Below are positions 15,478 to 24,143 of a stretch of DNA of 64,000 nt, piece by piece. The position numbers were made by a program, and so were the translations under genes. Each line of letters begins with the position of its first letter. Position 1 is the stretch's first letter. This DNA comes from Clostridium omnivorum (GTDB taxonomy: Bacteria > Bacillota > Clostridia > Clostridiales > Clostridiaceae). The stretch covers positions 4,551,501-4,615,500 of the forward strand of contig NZ_BRXR01000001.1 of the NCBI RefSeq assembly GCF_026012015.1, given 5' to 3'. A model generated the notes under the pieces. That model was not told the DNA's origin and did no database searches. It saw only the letters and a list, made by a program, of their open reading frames with translations.

Positions 15478-16155
15478 ATGTTTAAACATGACAAAAAACT
15501 TTTAGGTGATGTTAAAGTAGATAGGCCAAACCCTCAATTTGCAGTTTTAATGCAGGAGCAGCTTGGTGGTGGAAATGGTGAATTAAAAGCTGCCCTGCAA
15601 TATATATCACAAAGTTTTCGTGTAAAAGATGAAGCTATAAAAGATTTATTTCTAGACATCGGAGCTGAAGAATTAAGCCATATGGAAATGGTAGCACAAA
15701 CAATAAATTTACTTAATGGTCATCAAGTTGATTATAATACTACTCAAGCTGGAGAAATTCAAACCCATGTTCTTTCAGGATTAAGTCCAGTACTCATAAA
15801 CTCTTCTGGTGCGCCTTGGACTGCGGACTATGTCACAGTTACAGGTGATATTGTAGCGGATTTATTGTCAAACATCGCTTCAGAACAAAGGGCTAAAGTT
15901 GTTTATGAATATTTATATAGACAAATAAACGATAAGTATGTAAGAAACACTATAGATTTCTTATTAAATCGTGAAGAAGCTCATAATGCATTATTTAGAG
16001 AAGCATTAAATAGAGTTAAAGATACAGCCTCAAATAAAGACTTTGGAGTAACTCAAGATTCTAAGCTATATTTTGATTTATCAACACCTGGAAGATTCTT
16101 TAATAACCCGGACCCAACTCCAGTAAGCTTCGAAGCTCCTTCAAAACAACACTAA
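15478..16155 (+). CDS. Manganese catalase (CotJC type)
   Basis: 225 residues. Ferritin-like helices carry the dimanganese ligands: GGGNGELKAALQY near residue 31, EELSHMEMV near 65 and NREEAHNALF near 169. The C-terminal segment (YFDLSTPGRFFNNPDP) is usual for Mn-catalases. The enzyme splits hydrogen peroxide without heme. In spore formers the CotJC relatives sit in the spore coat, and this gene could be one, although cotJA/JB are absent. GGAGGTGG precedes the ATG. Monocistronic, ended by a strong hairpin. Confidence 0.92.
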   Translation: MFKHDKKLLGDVKVDRPNPQFAVLMQEQLGGGNGELKAALQYISQSFRVKDEAIKDLFLDIGAEELSHMEMVAQTINLLNGHQVDYNTTQAGEIQTHVLSGLSPVLINSSGAPWTADYVTVTGDIVADLLSNIASEQRAKVVYEYLYRQINDKYVRNTIDFLLNREEAHNALFREALNRVKDTASNKDFGVTQDSKLYFDLSTPGRFFNNPDPTPVSFEAPSKQH

Positions 16156-16174
16156 TTATACTTTACTAATGATT

Positions 16175-16208
16175 AAATGGCACTATTATTTCTAAGATAG
16201 TGCCATTT
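16175..16208 (+). terminator. Terminator of the Mn-catalase gene
   Basis: 12-bp arms AAATGGCACTAT and ATAGTGCCATTT just after the stop codon. Confidence 0.8.
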
Positions 16209-16291
16209 ACATATGACTAAAAATGTGCTATAAAATTATATTAACCCTGATCAGTGGAAAATAGTAAAGATTAACTTATTAACTTATTAAT

Positions 16292-17068
16292 TTATATTAG
16301 GATACTATCACAAAATTGCTGATAAGTTTCAAGTATGTGCTCATCAAGAAAATTCAAAGCCTTTTGCTTTATTTCTTTAGGAATATTATACGCTGCTTCA
16401 GCTATACTTCCAGTTATTGCAGCAAGGGTGTCACTGTCTCCGCCAAGTGAAATAGCATTTCTTATTGCATCCTCAAAATCTATACTTTCGAGAAAAGCTG
16501 TGATAGCTTCTGGCACAGTTTCCTCACAACTCTCATTAAAGCGGTATCTAGGACGTATCTCATCAAGAGTACGTCTCAGATTGTAGCCGTATTTACTCTC
16601 AATATAAGCCTTTATCTCAACCTTTGACTTTCCTTTTCTGGCTAGAAAAATGGCTGCAGCAACTGCCTGTGCGCCTTTAATTCCTTCAGGATGGTTATGA
16701 GTTACAGCTGCACTAATTTCAGCATATTTCTCTACCTCTGGGAGAGTATCGAACAACCAAGCCACAGGTGAAACTCGCATAGCTGACCCGTTACCCCAGC
16801 TGTTATATGGATGAACGTCATCAGAAACTAGCCAACCACCAAAATGTACCCCATATCCAGCGTTAGGGTACATACGACCATACTTTTTCATTGCTTTGAT
16901 TAATGCTTCAGCGCTTCCTCCATTCATCAATCCTTCTGCAATTGCTATGGTCATCACTGTATCATCGGTAAAAAAACACCCTGGACTGAAGAGTTGAAAA
17001 TTCTTTGTCTTTATGTTATTCCACTCATAAACTGAGCCAATTATATCTCCAATAATTGCACCTAACAT
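16292..17068 (-). CDS. ADP-ribosylglycohydrolase family protein
   Basis: 258 residues. The dimagnesium-site motifs of the DraG/ARH family are present: GAIIGDIIGSVYEW at the start, FTDDTVMTIAIAEGL near residue 33, and GGDSDTLAAITGSIAE near residue 208. These enzymes remove ADP-ribose from proteins (for example from arginine) or cleave related ADP-ribose conjugates. The gene begins one base after the stop of the vWA gene, whose last codons supply the ribosome site (GGGGGT). It is the last gene of a leftward island with vWA and macro-domain proteins, which points to local ADP-ribose signalling or damage handling. Confidence 0.9.
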   Translation of the reverse strand: MLGAIIGDIIGSVYEWNNIKTKNFQLFSPGCFFTDDTVMTIAIAEGLMNGGSAEALIKAMKKYGRMYPNAGYGVHFGGWLVSDDVHPYNSWGNGSAMRVSPVAWLFDTLPEVEKYAEISAAVTHNHPEGIKGAQAVAAAIFLARKGKSKVEIKAYIESKYGYNLRRTLDEIRPRYRFNESCEETVPEAITAFLESIDFEDAIRNAISLGGDSDTLAAITGSIAEAAYNIPKEIKQKALNFLDEHILETYQQFCDSILI

Positions 17069-17069
17069 T

Positions 17070-17723
17070 TTATCTCATACCCCCACGCATCTTGAAATCC
17101 TCTTCAATACGGTCTTTCCAGTTTTCTGATATAGCGCAGCTAGCACGCATACAACTTACTGCTTCGCTGATTACTTCATAGTTAAGCAAAGTTCCTTTAC
17201 TATCTGCATTATAATTTGCTGCCCTGTCTTTGCTGATACCAAAACGCTCAGCAGTGGCAACAGCATCAATATTAGCACCAAGAAATATAAACTCCCAGCC
17301 GTATTTTATCTTTTGACGTTCAATGATCTTTCGGACTTTTTCATAGCTGAATTCTCTGCTGGCATTTTCCATACCATCAGTTGTTATTACAAACATAACA
17401 TGTTCAGCTCTCTCATCTTCCGCTGTATGTTTCTGTACACTTCCTATTTTATTGATGGTTTTTCCTACTGCATCTAAAAGAGCAGTACTTCCTCTCACAA
17501 AATACTCTTCGTCTGTTATTGGATCTATACCTATAAGGCTGGTACGGTCATGAAGCAATTCATACTTATCATCAAACAATACAGTAGTTATTACAGCCTC
17601 CCCAGGCTCATTCTTCTGTTTTTCAAGCATAGAATTGTATCCACCTATGGTGTCACTTTCGAGACCGCTCATTGAGCCGCTCCTATCAAGAATAAATACC
17701 AGTTCAGTTAAACCCTTTCTCAT
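17070..17723 (-). CDS. vWA-domain protein with an intact MIDAS metal site
   Basis: 217 residues from the ATG at 17723, placed by GGAGGATAAC; the longest open frame starts at a TTG inside that site. It is nearly all one von Willebrand A domain: the MIDAS motif DRSGSMSG near residue 14, T at GSTALLDAVG, and ITTDGMENAS near residue 108. There is no signal peptide, so it is cytoplasmic. Such stand-alone vWA proteins act as protein-binding scaffolds, for instance in Ter-type and NAD/ADP-ribose related operons. It is coupled to the ADP-ribosylglycohydrolase gene and 100 bases after the macro gene. Confidence 0.85.
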   Translation of the reverse strand: MRKGLTELVFILDRSGSMSGLESDTIGGYNSMLEKQKNEPGEAVITTVLFDDKYELLHDRTSLIGIDPITDEEYFVRGSTALLDAVGKTINKIGSVQKHTAEDERAEHVMFVITTDGMENASREFSYEKVRKIIERQKIKYGWEFIFLGANIDAVATAERFGISKDRAANYNADSKGTLLNYEVISEAVSCMRASCAISENWKDRIEEDFKMRGGMR

Positions 17724-17767
17724 AATGTTATCCTCCAATCTTTATTGTGATTTAAAGATAACATTTT

Positions 17768-17800
17768 GTGCCTGGACATCGGTCGCATGGCAGGCGACAC
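17768..17800 (-). promoter_or_regulatory. GC-rich hairpin in the leader of the vWA gene
   Basis: The leftward strand can pair GTG/CAC, GCCTG/CAGGC and CAT/ATG around small internal loops, in a stretch with much higher G+C than its surroundings. A TATTATAAC box lies just upstream (about 17811-17819), so the hairpin would sit near the 5' end of the vWA transcript. No T-run follows, so it is not a simple terminator. Confidence 0.4.
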
Positions 17801-17825
17801 TTTTGTTTATGTTATAATAGTTTAA

Positions 17826-18839
17826 TTAAACCCCTAGTAGATTCTGATCAAAAGCAAACAAAGCTTCGTTGATCTCGAAAATATTATAGTTTTCATCTTG
17901 TATAAAATACTCAATGATGATGTCAAATATACTGCTATGTGAAAGTGCAAATCCGGCCTTAAGCAGTAAATCCTTTGTTTCATCAAGATTTAATTTTAAA
18001 GCTATAGCAAAAGCAATTGCGGTAGGCTTGCTTGGCTTATAATTTATATCGTTTCTTATTTTAGAAAATAGCTTCCGGTCTATATTTGCCTTTTTATAAG
18101 TTTCTGCATCTGTCATGCCTTTTTCATCAATGAGACGCAGTAACATTTGCGAAAAGGTTTCATCCATATGCTTTACTAGTTCTGCAAGACTTCTTTTACG
18201 TTTTTTTGTTGAGGTAGATGCTTCCGATGTAGAAAATATTGGTGCTTCTAAAATGCCTATTCTTAATTGGTTTCTTTCCTGAAATCTATCTCTGGAACTA
18301 GAAGGGTTTTCTTCAATATACTTATCATCAATATATTGGTTAATGGACGAAAACAGCTTCTCAGACAACACAAATGCTGCCTTATCATACACAACCAGAA
18401 AAACCGTCATTTCATTTCTTAGCAAAAATTCACCTATGACCGAAATGGCAATTTTTAATGCATTATCTTTGGGATATCCAAATGCACCCGATGATATTAG
18501 AGGAAAAGCGATACTTTCAATATTATGCTCTTTAGCAACTGCAAGTGAGTTCTTATAGCAATCTTCCAGCAGCTTCTCCTCATTGCTTTTTCCTCCATGC
18601 CAAACTGGCCCAACAGTATGAATTATATATTTTGCAGGCAATTTGTACCCTTTTGTTATTTTGGCTTGTCCAGTTTTACAACCTCCAAGGCTACGGCATT
18701 CTTCTAGCAGCTCAGGCCCAGCAGCACGATGAATTGCTCCATCAACCCCTCCACCACCAAGTAATGATGAGTTTGCTGCATTAACAATGGCATCTGCGTA
18801 TACTTTTGTTATATCATTACGGATTATTTCCAGTGGCAT
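17826..18839 (-). CDS. Macro-domain (ADP-ribose binding) protein with a helical, HTH-like C-terminal domain
   Basis: 337 residues. Residues 1-165 are a YmdB/TARG-like macro domain with [19 protein letters not shown] and [12 protein letters not shown] lining the ADP-ribose pocket; such domains remove acetyl from O-acetyl-ADP-ribose or ADP-ribose from proteins. A linker (to ~225) leads to a ~110-residue helical domain ([20 protein letters not shown], then [22 protein letters not shown]) found at the C-terminus of many bacterial stress and RNA-repair proteins and resembling an HTH fold. GGAGGTGG precedes the ATG. It is first in the island with vWA and ADP-ribosylglycohydrolase. Confidence 0.88.
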   Translation of the reverse strand: MPLEIIRNDITKVYADAIVNAANSSLLGGGGVDGAIHRAAGPELLEECRSLGGCKTGQAKITKGYKLPAKYIIHTVGPVWHGGKSNEEKLLEDCYKNSLAVAKEHNIESIAFPLISSGAFGYPKDNALKIAISVIGEFLLRNEMTVFLVVYDKAAFVLSEKLFSSINQYIDDKYIEENPSSSRDRFQERNQLRIGILEAPIFSTSEASTSTKKRKRSLAELVKHMDETFSQMLLRLIDEKGMTDAETYKKANIDRKLFSKIRNDINYKPSKPTAIAFAIALKLNLDETKDLLLKAGFALSHSSIFDIIIEYFIQDENYNIFEINEALFAFDQNLLGV

Positions 18840-19052
18840 TACTCCACCTCCTATAATACCTTTTATTTTAAATATATTTCATGATTATTTGTAATTTCTA
18901 TGCTTTTCGTGCATAAGAAATGTCTTTTTTATTGCTTATGATAATCCCTTTGAATTTCATCAATCCATTGAATGTTCTACTGGCTCTGCTCCAGCAGCTG
19001 CTTGCTTCTAAGTTTATTAAAAAAACTTGGGCATTATCTGATATCTTTTGAA
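18840..19052. other. Spacer with an open but startless reading frame
   Basis: On the leftward strand a frame stays open for about 54 codons (from about 19063 to a TAG at 18900-18898), without a start codon backed by a ribosome site. A second frame over the same DNA contains one TAG. I cannot assign a family. It may be a gene remnant or chance. Confidence 0.25.
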
Positions 19053-19475
19053 TCAATCTTGCAATTTATTTATTTTCATATCAAACACAGGTAATAAATC
19101 AAGTAAAAATACCCCAGCTATAATCAATATTCCTAAAGGAATAGATATACTTAATGGAAGCCAAGGCATAATGTTCATTAAAAACATTAACGGCACACTT
19201 GTTATTATCATTAAAATAAATGTGAGAAGCTTAGCATTTTTACTCGATTTTGAATATAGCACCAGTAAATAAACGATTAACAACAACATTGCATAAACAC
19301 CTCTGTATGTCCATGCTCTTTTTATAATTCCAGCTGTCATTGTACGATGGGAACCTTCCCTTGCAATGATATTTTGTGATTTTATATTACCTATGCTAAT
19401 AAATAAGTATAAAGTTATTAATGGTAAAACACACAAGCTAAAAACCTTAGAGATAATTTTTAAAACCTTTTTCAT
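19053..19475 (-). CDS. Small four-helix membrane protein, unknown
   Basis: 140 residues from the ATG at 19475, chosen for AGGAGTGGG upstream; the open frame runs 13 codons further without a site. It has four predicted membrane helices, the last two starting near residues 80 and 103, and a short basic tail. No family signature recognised. The first helix plus Arg/Ser loop (NIIAREGSHRTMTAG) faces one side. It is flanked by probable gene remnants on both sides and is not part of an operon. Confidence 0.6.
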   Translation of the reverse strand: MKKVLKIISKVFSLCVLPLITLYLFISIGNIKSQNIIAREGSHRTMTAGIIKRAWTYRGVYAMLLLIVYLLVLYSKSSKNAKLLTFILMIITSVPLMFLMNIMPWLPLSISIPLGILIIAGVFLLDLLPVFDMKINKLQD

Positions 19476-19736
19476 GATTCCCACTCCTATGCAAAGATAA
19501 ACATAGTACATCATTACATGTTTTCACTATTCTATATATATCTTCTAATTCCTCCATTACTCGTGTAAATACATACATATCTTGAAATTAATGTTATAAT
19601 TACTATATAAATTTAGTGTGTTTACTTAACACATGAATTTATATTTGAATCTATATTTATATATTATAAATTTTAATTAAGTAGCTTTATATATGATAAA
19701 AAGTAATATAGATTATGTTGATAATGGGAGGATTTT

Positions 19737-19919
19737 ATGGACAAGTTAGAGAAATAAAAAAAGATTAGAGGAAGACTTTAGTTTTTATCATTTATGATTG
19801 CTCTTGTAATAGGCAACGCAATTAGTTCTTATTTAGGAGTTACAGGTAAAAAATTAATTTCATTAGATACTGCAATAAACTTGGCTATTGTAATAGTAAT
19901 TGCATTTGTACTAATATAA
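19737..19919 (+). pseudogene. Broken small membrane protein gene with two in-frame stops
   Basis: ATG at 19737 follows GGGAGG at ideal spacing, but codon 7 is TAA and codon 15 is TAG. The rest of the frame (to a TAA at 19919) encodes two hydrophobic helices (FMIALVIGNAISSYLG and INLAIVIVIAFVLI). A good ribosome site with a coherent hydrophobic frame interrupted by stops suggests recent inactivation. A 40-codon protein from the internal ATG (about 19791) is an alternative. Confidence 0.45.
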
Positions 19920-19961
19920 TTGCCGATAATTAGTATACAAAAACACAGATAAATAAAAACA

Positions 19962-19985
19962 AAAGCCTTGATTTCTCAAGACTTT
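19962..19985 (-). terminator. Terminator after the tRNA-Pro gene
   Basis: 10-bp stem AAAGCCTTGA with TCAAGACTTT (one mismatch) followed on the leftward strand by TGTTTTTATTT. Confidence 0.65.
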
Positions 19986-19994
19986 CATTCACTC

Positions 19995-20070
19995 TGGTCT
20001 GGGTAACAAGATTTGAACTTGCGACCTCTAGAACCCCATTCTAGCGCGCTACCATCTGCGCCATACCCAG
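19995..20070 (-). tRNA. tRNA-Pro, anticodon GGG
   Basis: 76 bases on the leftward strand with encoded CCA. The acceptor arms CTGGGTA and TACCCAG pair perfectly. The D arm reads GCGC-AGATGGTA-GCGC, the anticodon stem CTAGA/TCTAG encloses ATGGGGT (anticodon GGG), and the T arm is CAAGTTCAAATCTTG. The anticodon reads the proline codons CCC and CCU. Confidence 0.95.
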
Positions 20071-20155
20071 ATAATGATAATATTATATCATATTATTTTA
20101 TAAAATCAATATTTGAGGGAAGCTGCACAGAACTGATCTGCATATGGCGTATTGT

Positions 20156-20193
20156 AAATTTGGCGTACAAAGCTTTACTTGTACGCCAAATTT
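20156..20193 (-). terminator. Strong terminator of spoIVA
   Basis: Perfect 15-bp arms AAATTTGGCGTACAA and TTGTACGCCAAATTT just beyond the leftward stop codon. Confidence 0.85.
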
Positions 20194-20215
20194 AATAGTA
20201 TTTTATTGTTCATTA

Positions 20216-21694
20216 TTATAGTATTATGCAGATTAGTCCGCCATTGCCTTCATTAATAATCTTTTGAAGGGTTCTTTGAATTTTAACCTGAACATCTTCT
20301 GGCATCTTGTACAGTTTGTTTTGAAGACCTTCCTTAACAACTACTTCTAAAGATTTACCAAACATATTGCTCTGCCAAATCTTTGATGGGTCGTTTTCAA
20401 ACTGCTCTAATAGGGATTTTACAAGCTCTTCACTTTGCTTTTCAGTTCCCATGATTGGCGAAACCTCAGTTTCTATATCTGCCTTTATAAAGTGTAGTGA
20501 AGGTGCGCTGGCTTTAAGCTTAACTCCATATCTGCTTCCCTGCTTAACAATTTGTGGCTCTTCTAGCTTCATTTCTGAAAGCTGTGGTGCTACTAAGCCG
20601 TAACCTGTCTCTCTAACATCCCTTAGAGCTTCAGCTACTTTATCGTACTCAGTTTTAGCATTATATAAATCACTCATTATAGATAATAGCTCATTTTCGC
20701 CTCTGATTTCGCAGCCGCAAATTTCACTAAGGATATTATAGAATAAACCAGCTTTTGGAGCTAGATTAACTCTTGCAGTTCCATCTCCCATATTCATTTC
20801 AGTTAGATCAGACTGACCTAGGAATTCAACGTCTCCGAAGTCATCTAGTATCTTCTTTATATCTCTAACCTTATGAATCTTCTTGCACATGTCCTTAACG
20901 AGATTAATAAAGTTAACTTTTAGCCAATGCCTAGCTTCTAGCTTTTCAATCCACTCAGGCATGTCAATATTTATTTCTTTAATTGGGAATTCCTTTAATA
21001 CTCCATTGAATACGGTTGCTACGTCTTCTTCCTTCATATTGACTACATCTAAGGTTTGAACTGGCACATCATATTTTTCTTCTAATTCCCTCTTAAGATC
21101 TAGGGTCTTAGGATCATCAACATTTGCAGAATTTAGGACCATAATAAATGGCTTATTAATTGCTTTAAGCTCTTTTACAACTCTTTCCTCAGCTTCTACA
21201 TACTCGTCTCTATTTATATCAGTTATAGAGCCATCAGTAGTAATAAGCAGGCCTATAGTTGAGTGCTCATTAATTACTTTTTTGGTTCCCAGTTCAGCAG
21301 CTTCTTCAAATGGAATTTCATGATCATACCAAGGTGTATTTACCATTTTAGGAGCATTATTTTCTATATATCCGGAAGCTCCTTTTACTATATATCCAAC
21401 ACAATCCACCATTCTTACTTTAAACTTTGTTCCTTCTTCCATTTTTATTTCTACAGCTTCATTTGGAACAAATTTAGGTTCTGTAGTATGAATTGATTTT
21501 CCTGATGAGCTTTGTGGTAATTCATCCTTTGCTCTTTGCTTCTTGTAAGGATTGTCAATATTGGGTATAACCATTAAGTCCATAAATCTTTTTATAAAAG
21601 AAGATTTTCCTGTTCTTACAGGCCCAACAACACCTACATAGATATCCCCTTGCGTTCTTTCAGCTATGTCCTTATATATATCGAAATTTTCCAA
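20216..21694 (-). CDS. spoIVA: Stage IV sporulation protein A, spore coat ATPase
   Basis: 492 residues, the usual length. It starts at TTG 21694, six bases after GGGAGGG. It opens with MENFDIYKDIAERTQGDIY, followed by Walker A GPVRTGKSSF near residue 24 and the VRMVDCVGY and TTDGSI motifs of its TRAFAC-like ATPase domain. The C-terminus ends NGGLICIIL, as in its orthologues. SpoIVA coats the forespore surface in the mother cell, uses ATP to polymerise, and anchors the coat. A sigma-E promoter would be expected, but I found no clean match. Confidence 0.97.
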   Translation of the reverse strand: MENFDIYKDIAERTQGDIYVGVVGPVRTGKSSFIKRFMDLMVIPNIDNPYKKQRAKDELPQSSSGKSIHTTEPKFVPNEAVEIKMEEGTKFKVRMVDCVGYIVKGASGYIENNAPKMVNTPWYDHEIPFEEAAELGTKKVINEHSTIGLLITTDGSITDINRDEYVEAEERVVKELKAINKPFIMVLNSANVDDPKTLDLKRELEEKYDVPVQTLDVVNMKEEDVATVFNGVLKEFPIKEINIDMPEWIEKLEARHWLKVNFINLVKDMCKKIHKVRDIKKILDDFGDVEFLGQSDLTEMNMGDGTARVNLAPKAGLFYNILSEICGCEIRGENELLSIMSDLYNAKTEYDKVAEALRDVRETGYGLVAPQLSEMKLEEPQIVKQGSRYGVKLKASAPSLHFIKADIETEVSPIMGTEKQSEELVKSLLEQFENDPSKIWQSNMFGKSLEVVVKEGLQNKLYKMPEDVQVKIQRTLQKIINEGNGGLICIIL

Positions 21695-21779
21695 CGCATA
21701 CCCTCCCGCTATTTACATATTAACAGTATATATATATTGGACAACAAAATAAAATAGTACTTTTTTTTACAAAAAAATA

Positions 21780-21815
21780 TTAATGTGCCGTAGGAAACAT
21801 CCCTCAGCACATTAA
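21780..21815 (-). terminator. Terminator of the gpsA operon
   Basis: Arms TTAATGTGC and GCACATTAA followed by a T-rich run on the leftward strand. Confidence 0.7.
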
Positions 21816-21820
21816 TTATT

Positions 21821-22822
21821 TTAAAAATTAACTTCATCCTTCTTTTCTCTGGACATAAGCTCATAAACACCATATTTAGGATCTTTGCCTTCGAAAAGCA
21901 CTTTGTACAGTATATCTGTTATTGGCATAGAAACGCCTAGCTTTTCTTTTAATATGTAAAATGCTTTGCAGGCTTTAATACCTTCAACAACCATTCCTAT
22001 TTCATCCGAAACCTTATCTGTTGAATGTCCTTGACCAATTAATATACCTGCTCTTCTATTTCTACTGTGCATACTTGTACAAGTAACTATTAAGTCTCCC
22101 ATACCAGTAAGACCGGAAAAGGTTTCTAGCTTTCCTCCAAGTTTAGTTCCTATTCTTATTATTTCGCTCATTCCTCTTGTCATTAGAGCAGCTTTAGTGT
22201 TGTCTCCATAACCAATACCGTCAGATACACCTGCAGCCAGAGCTATAATATTCTTTACAGCTCCTGCAATTTCAACGCCAACTAAATCATCATTTGTATA
22301 TACCCTAAACTTATTTGTCATAAATAAGTCCTGTGTTTTTGCAGCAGCCTCCATGTTTTTTGAAGCAACAACCACTGTGGTTGGGATATCAATTGCCACT
22401 TCTTCTGCATGGCTAGGGCCTGAAAGAATAACAATTGGATTATTAGGTATTTCTTCTTCAATTACTTCTGACAATCTTTTTTGTGTACTCTCTTCTATAC
22501 CCTTGGCTATACTTACAACAATTTGGTTTTCCCTTATTAAAGGCCTTAACTTCCTACTTACGTCTCTAATAGCGTGAGAAGGTACTGCAAGCACTACAGC
22601 CTCACTGCCTAGTAGTGCTTCTTCTAAATTTTCATAGGCCTTAACATTGGAAGGAATAGCTACCTTTGGAAGGTACTTGAGATTTTCTCTTTTAACGTTA
22701 ATGTCTTCGATAACCTCTAAATTCTTATCCCAAACACTAACTGTAACTCCCTTTTTAGATAAAAGTATGCTTAGTGCTGTACCAAAGCTTCCCCCACCAA
22801 TAAATGTTACTTTAGAATACAT
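21821..22822 (-). CDS. gpsA: NAD(P)H-dependent glycerol-3-phosphate dehydrogenase
   Basis: 333 residues. The N-terminal Rossmann motif is [18 protein letters not shown]; catalytic and substrate residues appear in [25 protein letters not shown] (Lys) and [14 protein letters not shown] near residue 245. It reduces dihydroxyacetone phosphate to sn-glycerol-3-phosphate for phospholipid synthesis in the cytoplasm. The ATG lies one base after the der stop, and der's last codons (AAGGAAGAG) serve as its ribosome site. A plsY gene, often next to gpsA in Gram-positives, is not here. Confidence 0.97.
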   Translation of the reverse strand: MYSKVTFIGGGSFGTALSILLSKKGVTVSVWDKNLEVIEDINVKRENLKYLPKVAIPSNVKAYENLEEALLGSEAVVLAVPSHAIRDVSRKLRPLIRENQIVVSIAKGIEESTQKRLSEVIEEEIPNNPIVILSGPSHAEEVAIDIPTTVVVASKNMEAAAKTQDLFMTNKFRVYTNDDLVGVEIAGAVKNIIALAAGVSDGIGYGDNTKAALMTRGMSEIIRIGTKLGGKLETFSGLTGMGDLIVTCTSMHSRNRRAGILIGQGHSTDKVSDEIGMVVEGIKACKAFYILKEKLGVSMPITDILYKVLFEGKDPKYGVYELMSREKKDEVNF

Positions 22823-22823
22823 T

Positions 22824-24140
22824 TTAACTCTTCCTTTCTCTGAATATCATCTTTATACCAGTTCCTTTGAAGTCAAAGTTTTCTCTAAGCTGGTTTTCTA
22901 AATATCTTTCATATGAAAAGTGTAGAGTGTTTGGATCATTTACGAAGAATATAAATACAGGCGGTCTTGAGCTTACTTGAGTAGCATAGAAAATTTTAAG
23001 TCTATTTAGCCCAACTATTGGAGGCTCTTTCATAAGAACCGCTTTATTTATTACATCGTTTAATAATCCAGTGGAAATTCTCTTTGAATAACTATCATAG
23101 CATTCCTTAGCTAGCTCTAATACCTTATGTACCCTTTGACCTGTTTTTGCGGATATAAACAGGTAAGGAGCATAGCTCATGAAGGATAATTTATACTGTA
23201 ACTCCTTCTTGTATGTATCCATGGTCTTGTCGTCTTTTTCTATTAGATCCCACTTATTTACTATAACCATTATAGCTTTACCTTGTTCATGGGCATAGCC
23301 TATAATTTTTTCATCTTGATCAGTTACACCTTCAGCTGCATCTACCATAAGTATACATACATTTGCTCTATCAACTGCTGCAAGAGTTCTAATTACACTA
23401 TATCTTTCTATTTCTTCCTTGACCTTGCTTTTCCTTCTAAGTCCAGCAGTATCAATTAGTGTAAATTTACCTATATCTGTTTCTAGATAGCTGTCTATAG
23501 CGTCACGAGTAGTTCCTGGTACATCACTCACTATTACTCTATCTTCGCCTAAAAGTTTGTTTATAAGAGAAGATTTACCTACATTAGGCTTACCAACTAT
23601 AGCAATACTAATTACTTCCTCTTCCTCTTCATTTTCACTGTCTTCAGGGAAGTGCTCTACTACTCTATCAAGCATATCTCCAAGACCTAAGCCTTGTGAA
23701 GCTGATATTGTAATTGGGTCACCTATACCTAGATTGTAAAATTCATAAGCATTATCTTCTTCTTTTAGATTATCAACCTTGTTAACTACTAGTACAACTG
23801 GTTTCTTACTCTTTCTAAGCATTTGAGCAACTTCTGCATCGGCAGCTGTAAGGCCTTCTTTACCATCAACTATAAATACAATTACATTAGCCATTTCCAT
23901 AGCTAACTGAGCCTGCCTTCTCATTTGTGATATTATAACATCTTCACTTTCAGGCTCAATACCACCAGTATCAATAAGAGTAAAATTATACCTCAGCCAC
24001 TCCGCATCTGCATATATTCTATCTCTAGTTACCCCTGGAGTATCTTCTACTATCGCTATTCTTTTTCCTGCTATTTTGTTAAAAAGTGTGGATTTACCTA
24101 CATTCGGTCTCCCAACTATCGCCACTAACGGTTTTGCCAT
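22824..24140 (-). CDS. der: Ribosome biogenesis GTPase Der (EngA)
   Basis: 438 residues with two tandem GTPase domains: [12 protein letters not shown] near residue 10 with DTGG, NKVD, and a second [12 protein letters not shown] near residue 183 with DTAG and NKWD. The C-terminal KH-like domain ends with [17 protein letters not shown], characteristic of the family. Der is an essential factor for maturation of the 50S ribosomal subunit. It lies 3 bases after the DUF512 gene and 1 base before gpsA, in one operon. Confidence 0.97.
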   Translation of the reverse strand: MAKPLVAIVGRPNVGKSTLFNKIAGKRIAIVEDTPGVTRDRIYADAEWLRYNFTLIDTGGIEPESEDVIISQMRRQAQLAMEMANVIVFIVDGKEGLTAADAEVAQMLRKSKKPVVLVVNKVDNLKEEDNAYEFYNLGIGDPITISASQGLGLGDMLDRVVEHFPEDSENEEEEEVISIAIVGKPNVGKSSLINKLLGEDRVIVSDVPGTTRDAIDSYLETDIGKFTLIDTAGLRRKSKVKEEIERYSVIRTLAAVDRANVCILMVDAAEGVTDQDEKIIGYAHEQGKAIMVIVNKWDLIEKDDKTMDTYKKELQYKLSFMSYAPYLFISAKTGQRVHKVLELAKECYDSYSKRISTGLLNDVINKAVLMKEPPIVGLNRLKIFYATQVSSRPPVFIFFVNDPNTLHFSYERYLENQLRENFDFKGTGIKMIFRERKS

Positions 24141-24143
24141 TTG

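Noticed and set aside
18898-19063. 54-codon open frame between the macro gene and a membrane protein gene
   Set aside because: No supported start codon and no family resemblance; kept only as a note in the spacer entry.
20013-20195. 60-codon rightward ORF across the tRNA region
   Set aside because: It runs antisense through tRNA-Pro and the spoIVA terminator, so it is an artefact.
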